Assembly: GCA_025923455.1 (NCBI GenBank)
Contig: JAICFW010000003.1
Span: forward strand, 1-59,958
Origin: Nitrososphaeraceae archaeon
GTDB lineage: Archaea > Thermoproteota > Nitrososphaeria > Nitrososphaerales > Nitrososphaeraceae
Length of the DNA stretch: 59,958 nucleotides
Direction: 5' to 3'
The notes under the pieces: generated by a model
What the model was told of the DNA's origin: nothing
The model's database searches: none
The model's input: only the letters and a program-made list of their open reading frames with translations
In this document: piece by piece, positions 53,666 to 59,958 of the stretch
Position numbering within the stretch: position 1 is the first letter of the stretch
Layout: every line of letters starts with the position of its first letter
Made by a program: the position numbers and the translations under genes

Positions 53666-54409
53666 CTAGTTAGAATTTGTGAATTCCTTAAAACCGTTCT
53701 TAAAATTTGCATTTGTTTGATTCAAGAGTTCGATAAATTTATTATCTTTTGCAAGAGTTTCCTTCATATTGCTTTCTAGTTCATAATATGCAACATCTGA
53801 ATCACCAGATTCCGATTTTGGAGTATTAGAGAGAATATTTGAATCAGAGTACATTATTAGAATCCTTAACGCTAGTAATTTTGCATTCAAACCTAATTCA
53901 AAGAGTAGATGATTCATCAGTTTGTTTTTATGTTCCTCATTAGAGTTCTGCGTGTCTTCTAACCAGTTTAACGTAATCCTACAACATTGTCTAAGATATT
54001 GAGTGATAAGAGAGAAAAATCTCCCCGTACTGGAGGATATGGTATCTACCTTAAAATACTGATACAGCAGAGCCTGGAGAATAGGATCATCGCTATACTT
54101 TTTCAATAGACTTGGGGGGTATGTTCTGGTCTCGGTAAGGATATAGAATAACCCAGTACTGGTTAATTGATATTTCCTTGTACCCCTTAATATCAATCCC
54201 TTTTTTTCTGAAAGAAGTTTGAGTCCCAGTAATCTTGACATAGCTGAACTATCACCGATCGGATTCTTGTCTCTTAATTTCAAATAAGATCCTATTTGCG
54301 CAGAAAGATCTACACTGTTTATCACTTTAAATAAAATTGACTTTTCCTCACTTCCTATGTCTTTTTTTTCATAGTCGTACAATATGGAAAGGTAGTTAGT
54401 GTAATCCAT
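53666..54409 (-). CDS. Hypothetical protein with winged-helix-like region
   Basis: The 247-residue protein has, at about 55-90, LLGLKLLSEKKGLILRGTRK followed by YQLTSTGLFYI, a pattern like a winged helix (helix, wing, STG before the final strand). The rest is helical and includes a Cys pair in LRQCCRITLNWL. It may be a regulator, but the family is unknown. It is convergent with the protease gene. Confidence 0.55.
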   Translation of the reverse strand: MDYTNYLSILYDYEKKDIGSEEKSILFKVINSVDLSAQIGSYLKLRDKNPIGDSSAMSRLLGLKLLSEKKGLILRGTRKYQLTSTGLFYILTETRTYPPSLLKKYSDDPILQALLYQYFKVDTISSSTGRFFSLITQYLRQCCRITLNWLEDTQNSNEEHKNKLMNHLLFELGLNAKLLALRILIMYSDSNILSNTPKSESGDSDVAYYELESNMKETLAKDNKFIELLNQTNANFKNGFKEFTNSN

Positions 54410-54568
54410 GGTGCTATTGCAGTATCAGGATTACCACGTTGATCGGATTTAAATTGTTCATTTTACGACGTAAGGACCAGGATTTCATGCATTCGGACTA
54501 ATGTAAGTTTTCATGTTGAAAGCGGGATAATACTACATTTAAAAAGCTCTCCATTTGTCTAAGTCGTA

Positions 54569-54680
54569 GGGGCCATCGTCTAGCTTGGTCAAGGATACCA
54601 ACTCAGCTGATTTGAATTTATTTCGTCGAGGTATTGGCCTGGGGCGCTGGCGGTCGTGGGTTCAAATCCCACTGGCCCCA
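54569..54680 (+). tRNA. tRNA-Pro (GGG) with 36-nt intron at position 29/30
   Basis: GGGGCCA pairs with TGGCCCC; discriminator A. The T arm is GTGGG-TTCAAAT-CCCAC. Removing 54601-54636 produces the anticodon arm CCAGC-CTGGGGC-GCTGG with anticodon GGG. Unspliced, only weak wobble pairing is possible. The mature length is then 76. The intron interrupts the 5' strand of the anticodon stem, as in the tRNA-Phe gene of this window. Confidence 0.92.
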
Positions 54681-54863
54681 TTACTAAACGGGACTAAGCA
54701 GATATGAATCCTGTATTGATACTAATTAATTGCCGTACCATTTGCGCCTAATTTTTCCGAAAGTGATAGTGGCACATCTAATGCTTTAAAATAATTATGG
54801 GTTACCATCAACATATACAGGTACTTTTGAGAACACTAAGTTTCAATAATCTATAATGAATTA

Positions 54864-55601
54864 TTATGACGCCCGCTTTCTAGTACTTTCTTTTGATTTT
54901 GAAGCATACTTTTCAATATCATTATTTTTTAGCCATTTCATCTTCTTTGAATCCTCATGTATTTGGGCCATCTTTATGTACTTCATGTCCAATTTCTCTT
55001 CGCTTGCCGAATATATAGATTCAACAGAGAGACTACTTGCATCGTCCATGCTTATTTCAGCATGGTAGTTATTTTCCAAAAATTCATTCACCTTATCGCT
55101 TCCTCTTCCAATCGCGACCGCCTCATACGCAATATACGTTCCACTGGGATCGGTTTGATAGATTGAGGCTCCATTTTTATCAATTCCTGCAAGAATTAAA
55201 GCAACGGCATAAGGTCTAACCCCAGCGTACTGAGTAAATTGTTGAGCCATATCCGCTATATTTTTTGCGACACCTTCGATGTCTACGGGTTCGTCATAAA
55301 TCAATCTATTACTCTGAGCAAAAAATCTTGCATGGTCTATTTGAGCTCTGGCGTCAGGGATATATCCTGCCGCTGCCGCACCCATATGGTCATCTATCTG
55401 AAATATTTTTTGATTGATATCAGGCACCTGTAATGTGCGAATTTTTTCCTCAACAGTCAGTACAATACCCTCCCTACTTTTTACTCCAATTGCCACGGTT
55501 CCTCTACTTACCGTTTCTATAGCATATTCTACTTGGAATAGCCTACCGTCCGGTGAAAATAACGTTTGCGCTCGATCATAACCGCCGGATGCTGGTAACA
55601 A
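54864..55601 (-). CDS. psmA: Proteasome alpha subunit
   Basis: The 245-residue protein has the alpha-type signature GYDRAQTLFSPDGRLFQVEYA and continues with SRGTVAIGVKSREGIVL, GAAAAGYIPDARAQIDHAR, FTQYAGVRPYAVALILAGID and GTYIAYEAVAIGRGSDKV. It forms the outer rings of the 20S proteasome and the gate for the AAA+ unfoldase. The C-terminal tail is long and basic (ASKSKESTRKRAS). No other proteasome gene is adjacent. Confidence 0.97.
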   Translation of the reverse strand: MLPASGGYDRAQTLFSPDGRLFQVEYAIETVSRGTVAIGVKSREGIVLTVEEKIRTLQVPDINQKIFQIDDHMGAAAAGYIPDARAQIDHARFFAQSNRLIYDEPVDIEGVAKNIADMAQQFTQYAGVRPYAVALILAGIDKNGASIYQTDPSGTYIAYEAVAIGRGSDKVNEFLENNYHAEISMDDASSLSVESIYSASEEKLDMKYIKMAQIHEDSKKMKWLKNNDIEKYASKSKESTRKRAS

Positions 55602-56033
55602 ACTATCTATAATTTGCGGTACTCTTTAATTTAAGTGTACCACGTTATGTTTCCATTTTGATACAAAAGTACTTCGCCTCTACACTTTATGAGTTTACTT
55701 TTACACCATATCCAAGTAATAATCAGCGTTGGGATTTGGAAGCCTAAAGTATATAGATATCTATAAAAAGTAACGTAGTTTGCTTTAAAATTTCGCGAGT
55801 TTTAACATTTTGTGAGTTCTATTCTGTAGAATCGATGTCGATAGGTTGTATATACACGAGATCCTTAAGTTACTGTAAGTTGAAACCTTGAACGCAAACA
55901 CCCCATTGCCCGTAATATCAGATTTTCACAAGATTCATCACTGTATATGATTTTTTGTTCCCATTAATAATACCCTATAAGTTTTTCTAACTTCCGATAT
56001 GTTTGATATAGATGATAATTCAATTATTCATGA
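55602..56033. other. Intergenic, nothing recognised
   Basis: About 430 bp between two minus-strand genes. It includes AT-rich upstream DNA of psmA. No small gene, RNA or repeat is recognised. Confidence 0.4.
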
Positions 56034-56408
56034 TTATCTATGTCTACCAATCCCATCATCTATCACCTCGTCTATCGTCATCTCTCTATCATGTCTGCGA
56101 GTAACAAGCTGGTTTAAGCGTATAATAAACCCGACATGAGCGCACTCGTCAGATTTACAGGTTTTGCAAAATAATACCCCTTCTATTAATTTAACTTGTA
56201 CTGGCATTGACATGCCGGTATCGTAAAGTAGTGTATTGTTGCCATTTACAAGTTTAATTAATACTATTGGATTTTCTGAAGTAAGCGACTTCTTATTAGA
56301 GGAGCCCATCCATTTCATAAAAGCTGCCGTTCCATCTTCGCGTATCACATTTATTTTTATTCCCCTCATTGTTTGAAAAGCCGTTATGGTCTGAATTTTT
56401 GTCCTCAT
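56034..56408 (-). CDS. Hypothetical protein with SWIM-like Cys/His cluster
   Basis: The 124-residue protein has a basic beta-rich body and a compact cluster, FCKTCKSDECAHVGFI, with three Cys and one His arranged somewhat like a SWIM zinc finger (CxC..CxH). It lies 46 bp after the SPFH gene on the same strand and may be cotranscribed. The role is unknown. Confidence 0.55.
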   Translation of the reverse strand: MRTKIQTITAFQTMRGIKINVIREDGTAAFMKWMGSSNKKSLTSENPIVLIKLVNGNNTLLYDTGMSMPVQVKLIEGVLFCKTCKSDECAHVGFIIRLNQLVTRRHDREMTIDEVIDDGIGRHR

Positions 56409-56454
56409 GGTTTTTGTGATTTTTGGGCGACAAAAAGATGGTATTTACTGAAAA

Positions 56455-57327
56455 TTATCTAGTTTGATTTTGCAAAGTCGGTGAAGGTAGTTGGAAGAAG
56501 GGAACTCCGCTGCTACCGAGCGCATAGGGCATTTGTCCATTCCATTTTGTAATGGCCTGCCACTGTAAATATTCCGGACTTTCTCTTAGTTGTAGAGTGA
56601 TAATCTTTATTGCCTCAGATTCACCACTTGCCCTGGCAGCATTTGCTCTTGCCGCTCCTTCAGCCTGAGCTACAGTTTGATTTGCAACAACTTCAATAGC
56701 CCTTAGATTATTTTGTTCAGTAAGGAATTTTTGAAATGCTACTACTTTTTGTTCTATCTGAGTAGAAAAAGCACTTGAAAATTTAAAGTCCGTTATAAAC
56801 ACATTCTGTACCTGAACGTTATTTGAGGCAAGTGTGCTTCTTATTGCATCAGCAATCACACTTTTCGCAGTTTCTCTCTTTGTAATTAATTCTTCTGCAT
56901 TAAATTTTGCCACGCTGGCTTTTACCGATTCCTGTATGGTCGGAGAAATTACACGGTCTGCGTAGTTCACACCCAATACTTGGTAGACCGTGTTTGCTAG
57001 CTGAGGATCAATTCTGTAATTTAACGCAATTACTGTCTGTACTTCTTGTAAATCGTTTGATGCCGCAGTTGCCTCTGCTTGGAATTTTTGTGTTCTTACC
57101 TCCATCTGAACAACTTGTTCTGCAAAAGGCAAAATGAAGTGCACGCCTTCTCCTAATACCCTATTCTCAACTGCCCCCAGGTAAAGTACGACACCTCTAT
57201 GGCCTGCTTCAACAATTGCAATTGATTCAGCTAGTACAACTATGATTATAATTACGGTTATAACTGCCGCAGCAATTTTTAGCTTACTAGTAGTCGGAAA
57301 ACGCGGAGCCCTATAATATTTCGACAT
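56455..57327 (-). CDS. SPFH/prohibitin-family membrane protein
   Basis: The 290-residue protein has an N-terminal membrane helix (about 18-38) followed by VEAGHRGVVLYLGAVENRVL, the start of the SPFH (band 7) domain. RTQKFQAEATAASNDLQEVQ, VIALNYRIDPQ, TIQESVKASVAKFNAEELIT and VQNVFITDFKFSSAF follow, with a long Ala/Glu-rich coiled coil to about 245. It is prohibitin-like, expected to form large ring assemblies on the membrane. A decayed copy of its C-terminal half lies at 5419-5800, and its upstream 47 bp recur inverted at 58616-58662. Confidence 0.93.
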   Translation of the reverse strand: MSKYYRAPRFPTTSKLKIAAAVITVIIIIVVLAESIAIVEAGHRGVVLYLGAVENRVLGEGVHFILPFAEQVVQMEVRTQKFQAEATAASNDLQEVQTVIALNYRIDPQLANTVYQVLGVNYADRVISPTIQESVKASVAKFNAEELITKRETAKSVIADAIRSTLASNNVQVQNVFITDFKFSSAFSTQIEQKVVAFQKFLTEQNNLRAIEVVANQTVAQAEGAARANAARASGESEAIKIITLQLRESPEYLQWQAITKWNGQMPYALGSSGVPFFQLPSPTLQNQTR

Positions 57328-57348
57328 CCTTGGGTATGCTATACTAAT

Positions 57349-57395
57349 TTAACTATATTAACGATTTGAATACAGTGTCTTACTTTCTAAACTTG
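57349..57395 (-). repeat. 47-bp perfect inverted repeat, left copy (SPFH upstream region)
   Basis: The sequence, starting TTAACTATATTAACGATTTG and ending CTAAACTTG on the plus strand, is the exact reverse complement of 58616-58662. The match continues to about 56 bp with two mismatches. It begins 22 bp upstream of the SPFH start codon, so it probably includes that gene's promoter. Confidence 0.95.
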
Positions 57396-57702
57396 TTTCT
57401 AAAAGATAGTATACTGTTTTCTGCTAATGGACGAAGGTTTTAATAAGCCATGTAATTAGGGAATGTACCGATTGGAGGTGTACCGATCTTTGAAGCATTA
57501 CTTTAGACAGTTATCTTGGATCAATGCCGATAACGAATTGCACATCCAAATGAAATATGGTTGAGTTATAGAACCCTCAATATTTGAAATTGGCAAAGAT
57601 TATACAGGATATTATAACAACTGAGGGCGTTGCTTGCTATGAAGGATCATATGATGACTTTCATACCAATTTATTCAAAATTCTTTTAGGTAGGATTGTT
57701 TA
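57396..57702. other. Intergenic within the inverted repeat
   Basis: AT-rich, with a short direct repeat TGTACCGAT at 57464-57472 and 57479-57487, spaced 15 bp start to start. This could be an operator for a dimeric regulator in front of the RHH-like gene. No gene is seen. Confidence 0.4.
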
Positions 57703-58272
57703 ATGACAAATAGAACCTATTTGCTTTCTGAACCGCCAGAAAAAACTGAAACGATGACATTGCGACTACCACTTTCTATTGTTAAAAGCTTAAAAAATGA
57801 TGCTGAATTCGAAAAAGTTAGCGTTAATTCCCTTGCAATCAGAATTTTCTCTGATCACATTTCTTGGGAAAAATACGAGAGAAAAGTCGGATTATTACCG
57901 ATGACTAAGGTATTTCTGGAAAATGCTGTCGCAAAAATGACGGAAGATGAAGTTGTGAACCTTGCGGAAAAAAACGAGAAAGACTATTTTAAAAATATTA
58001 TCATCTTTATGAAACGGGAGCATAGTAAGAAGGAATTTATTAAAATATTGCGTAGCTGGCTATCAGTTTCATGGATGCAACATGTTTTAGAATTAAAAGA
58101 AGGCAATTATTACTTTATGATTAGACACGATCTCGGTGGAAACTGGTCTTTATATATAAAGGCTCTCTTGTCGGTGCTGTATCGCGATAGTTTTGATGAT
58201 GATATAACTATTAAAACAACCAAGTCAACAATATCAATTGTTATTCCTTCTCAGAACGGTACTGCTAGTTGA
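57703..58272 (+). CDS. Hypothetical protein with ribbon-helix-helix-like N-terminus
   Basis: The 189-residue protein has TMTLRLPLSIVKSLKNDAEF at about 17-36, followed by VSVNSLAIRIFSDHI, a pattern like a ribbon-helix-helix DNA-binding domain. The remaining 130 residues (EDEVVNLAEKNEKDYFKNII, SWLSVSWMQHVLELKEGN, YYFMIRHDLGGNWSLYIKAL) form a conserved-looking alpha/beta domain I associate with thaumarchaeal proteins of unknown function. It is the only sizeable gene enclosed by the inverted repeat. Confidence 0.65.
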   Translation: MTNRTYLLSEPPEKTETMTLRLPLSIVKSLKNDAEFEKVSVNSLAIRIFSDHISWEKYERKVGLLPMTKVFLENAVAKMTEDEVVNLAEKNEKDYFKNIIIFMKREHSKKEFIKILRSWLSVSWMQHVLELKEGNYYFMIRHDLGGNWSLYIKALLSVLYRDSFDDDITIKTTKSTISIVIPSQNGTAS

Positions 58273-58339
58273 GACCTTCACAATATTAACTCCAACGTAC
58301 CTACTATTGGATGTAACTTCCTACAGTAACAAAATTCAT

Positions 58340-58426
58340 TTATTTGTAGAAACGTCCCAATAGCACGATAGCAAGAAGTATTATGGCAATATAAAACAAA
58401 AGTGCTTTTATTTTAGATTTTTTCAT
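58340..58426 (-). CDS. Possible 28-aa membrane peptide
   Basis: A short frame, MKKSKIKALLFYIAIILLAI followed by VLLGRFYK, gives a basic start, one hydrophobic helix and a basic end. This is the layout of real single-helix peptides, but at this length chance cannot be excluded. It lies between the RHH-like gene and the right inverted repeat. Confidence 0.3.
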   Translation of the reverse strand: MKKSKIKALLFYIAIILLAIVLLGRFYK

Positions 58427-58832
58427 TTATTCTTTATCATCAGTTTCATCTTACATTCAACTACTTTTTATTTCTTTTAACGCAAGAAGAAATCATTCCT
58501 TGGTAGCATGATATAAGATGTTAATTTGAATTATTAATCGTAATTTAAAATCTATAAAATTCATATACTCATTCATAGTAACTGTATGAACAAGAGGTAT
58601 ATTGTTTCCTAGAACCAAGTTTAGAAAGTAAGACACTGTATTCAAATCGTTAATATAGTTAATTTGCCCTCTGTACTACATGAACTCGAGCAAAAGGAAC
58701 AGTTTCGAAGTTAAGGGAAAAGTAATGACATTAATATTACAGATTCTGAAGAGTCGAACGAAATTACAGCCAAAACTTGTGTATGCAAGAAAAATAGAAA
58801 GATAACATATTGTTTTGTCGACTCATATCAAT
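58427..58832. other. Intergenic holding the right inverted repeat
   Basis: AT-rich region of about 400 bp. The only structure I see is the 47-bp repeat at 58616-58662; beyond it the sequence does not continue to match the SPFH gene. Confidence 0.45.
58616..58662 (+). repeat. 47-bp perfect inverted repeat, right copy
   Basis: Reads CAAGTTTAGAAAGTAAGACA onward to TTAATATAGTTAA on the plus strand, identical to the minus-strand upstream region of the SPFH gene. If it is a promoter, it points rightwards to the genes at 58833-59754. Homology to the SPFH region stops before any coding sequence. Confidence 0.95.
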
Positions 58833-58979
58833 ATGCTCTTTAAGGACAAGAAGGACGTAATACTGTCAGAGATTCGCGCCTGTGAAATATTAAAGAAATA
58901 CGCACGAGACGAACCTGATGCAAGGACGATAGAAATGGAAATAACGGATCTACACATGATATTGGATCTGTTACCCTAA
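58833..58979 (+). CDS. Small charged helical protein, 48 aa
   Basis: The frame starts with MLFKDKKDVILSEIRACEIL and continues KKYARDEPDARTIEMEITDL to a proline end. It is wholly helical and charged, with coding-like composition. It is the first gene downstream of the right inverted repeat and 18 bp before the next gene. I do not recognise a family. Confidence 0.5.
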   Translation: MLFKDKKDVILSEIRACEILKKYARDEPDARTIEMEITDLHMILDLLP

Positions 58980-58997
58980 GGAAGGCTGATTATTTTT

Positions 58998-59264
58998 TTG
59001 ACTAAATATTTCCTCTTATGCAATTCGTGTTACTGGTGCGCATCTTTTTTTTGTAATTCAGTTTTGTACAGTAAGTGTCCGATTTGCACGGTAGGAAGCG
59101 TCGATTATATGCCAATTGGGTCTCTCGAAAGCTATGATTTTGATTATGATTTGAAGAAGGGTGTTGAACTCAAATTCTATTCAAATCGCTTGTCAGAATA
59201 TGAAAATTGGTTTAAAATATGTTCAAAGAAAAAAATTTTACTGAGTGATTGGGCCCATGTTTAA
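58998..59264 (+). CDS. Small zinc-ribbon protein
   Basis: The 88-residue protein starts at TTG with FLLCNSCYWCASFF and, 12 residues later, SKCPICTVGSVDYMPIG, making a ribbon with CxxC pairs. The rest is acidic and aromatic. The end overlaps the 5' part of the universal stress protein gene by about 8 bp, so the two are probably one transcript. Confidence 0.6.
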   Translation: MTKYFLLCNSCYWCASFFCNSVLYSKCPICTVGSVDYMPIGSLESYDFDYDLKKGVELKFYSNRLSEYENWFKICSKKKILLSDWAHV

Positions 59265-59754
59265 GAATATCCTTGTTCCCTACGATGGTTCTAAACAGGC
59301 AGAAATTGCAGTCAATAAGGCGATATATTTATCCAAACTGATAAAGGGCTCAGAGGTAGTTATACTAACAGTTCTCGAAGAAGTCAATACTCCTACATTA
59401 GTATTTGATAGAAAAGTCCGCAATTATAAGACCGGAGAAGCTACGACATTGTCAAGTTATATGCGAGATCTTCAAAAAGATATGCAAAATAAAATGACCA
59501 ATAGGCTGGATGAGCTAAGACAGAGATATGATGATTCAGTTCGAATTAGAACGCTAATTTCTGTCGGCAGACCCGAAGACAAAATTATAGAGTGTGCCAA
59601 TAATTTACATGCAGACATTATTGTAATTGGAAGCAGAGGCCTGAATGGGATTTCCAAGTTATTAATGGGCAGCGTTTCTAGTAAGGTATCTGAAAGAGTA
59701 AATTGCACAGTAATGATTGTGAGGTGGAATAAACCGAGACTCAAAGGAAATTGA
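59257..59754 (+). CDS. Universal stress protein (UspA family)
   Basis: The longer frame starts at 59245, but MFKNILVPYDGSKQAEIAVN at 59257 is the natural start, giving 165 residues. The Asp in VPYDGS and the C-terminal IVIGSRGLNGISKLLMGSVS are the ATP-binding features (G-x2-G-x9-G-S). Probably a cytoplasmic, nucleotide-binding stress protein. A second family member follows directly. Confidence 0.93.
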   Translation: MFKNILVPYDGSKQAEIAVNKAIYLSKLIKGSEVVILTVLEEVNTPTLVFDRKVRNYKTGEATTLSSYMRDLQKDMQNKMTNRLDELRQRYDDSVRIRTLISVGRPEDKIIECANNLHADIIVIGSRGLNGISKLLMGSVSSKVSERVNCTVMIVRWNKPRLKGN

Positions 59755-59763
59755 AAATATTAA

Positions 59764-59958
59764 TTGTATCCAAAAATAATAGTGCCTGTAGATGGATCTG
59801 AAATTTCTTATAAAGCCCTAGACACAGCATTATTTTTTTCAGAAAAATTAGGTTCAAATATTACTGCAATTCACGTCATGGAAGATATACCTGTTACTAA
59901 TATTGAATCACAAAAACTATTAAACGATATGCTGGAAATATCAGCTGTTTGTAAGCAG
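59764..59958 (+). CDS. Universal stress protein, 3' end outside window
   Basis: The TTG-initiated frame reads YPKIIVPVDGSEISYKALDT and then ALFFSEKLGSNITAIHVMED, the N-terminal half of a UspA domain. It is cut by the window end after 65 codons. It is 9 bp downstream of the previous Usp gene, forming a tandem pair. The ATP-binding glycine loop would lie beyond the window. Confidence 0.85.
   Translation, partial: MYPKIIVPVDGSEISYKALDTALFFSEKLGSNITAIHVMEDIPVTNIESQKLLNDMLEISAVCKQ

Noticed and set aside
1-59958. CRISPR array, insertion sequence or prophage
   Set aside because: No spaced repeat series, transposase, integrase or structural phage gene was seen; the only longer repeats are the SPFH-related copies and the coding repeat of L32e.

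Overview
This window is a low-GC archaeal chromosome segment. The information-processing genes are archaeal: EF-2 with a diphthamide loop, L19e and L32e, a proteasome alpha subunit, archaeal-type AlaRS and LeuRS, DtdA, and tRNAs with introns at non-canonical sites. These occur beside a multicopper oxidase, a futalosine-type menaquinone route, HMG-CoA synthase and many small zinc-ribbon proteins. That combination points to an ammonia-oxidising Nitrososphaeria (Thaumarchaeota), most like Nitrososphaera or Nitrosocosmicus. This assignment is inference from gene content and style; no search was run. TTG and GTG starts are common.

Layout. 1-5.2 kb: a 5'-cut hypothetical gene, a multiply frameshifted relic, a PLD-like sensor protein, a secreted Cache protein and a CPA2 antiporter. 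5.2-9.8 kb: a decayed copy of an SPFH gene, tenA, an M3-like peptidase and a CDF transporter whose C-terminal domain is split over three frames. 10-18.5 kb: EF-2, then mqnD, mqnE and mqnC, HMG-CoA synthase and threonine dehydratase. 18.5-28.5 kb: a nucleotidyl cyclase-like protein, an RAM-domain protein, tRNA-Phe, a purple-acid-phosphatase-like enzyme, a C2H2 zinc-finger microprotein, a cobalamin adenosyltransferase, an HD hydrolase and a multicopper oxidase. 28.5-42.9 kb is the densest block: archaeal ornithine cyclodeaminase, aspS-gatC-gatA-gatB, alaS-leuS-dtdA, an alkyltransferase and rpl32e-rpl19e. 43-49 kb: mostly small hypothetical proteins. 49-55.6 kb: tRNA-Gln, pckA, an HtrA-type protease, tRNA-Pro and psmA. 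55.6-60 kb: the intact SPFH gene, a ribbon-helix-helix-like gene enclosed by a perfect 47-bp inverted repeat, and two universal stress proteins, the second cut by the window end.

How genes work together. AspRS with GatCAB probably makes Asn-tRNA by the indirect route. AlaRS, LeuRS and DtdA form a charging and proofreading cluster. MqnD, MqnE and MqnC supply menaquinone head-group steps, and HMG-CoA synthase feeds the mevalonate route to quinone side chains and archaeal lipids. PckA links the citric acid cycle to gluconeogenesis.

I see no CRISPR array, insertion sequence, integrase or prophage. The most notable non-textbook features are the SPFH relic, the inverted repeat that duplicates the SPFH upstream region, a tRNA-Gln gene that appears to carry three introns, and a repeat-built C-terminal extension on L32e.
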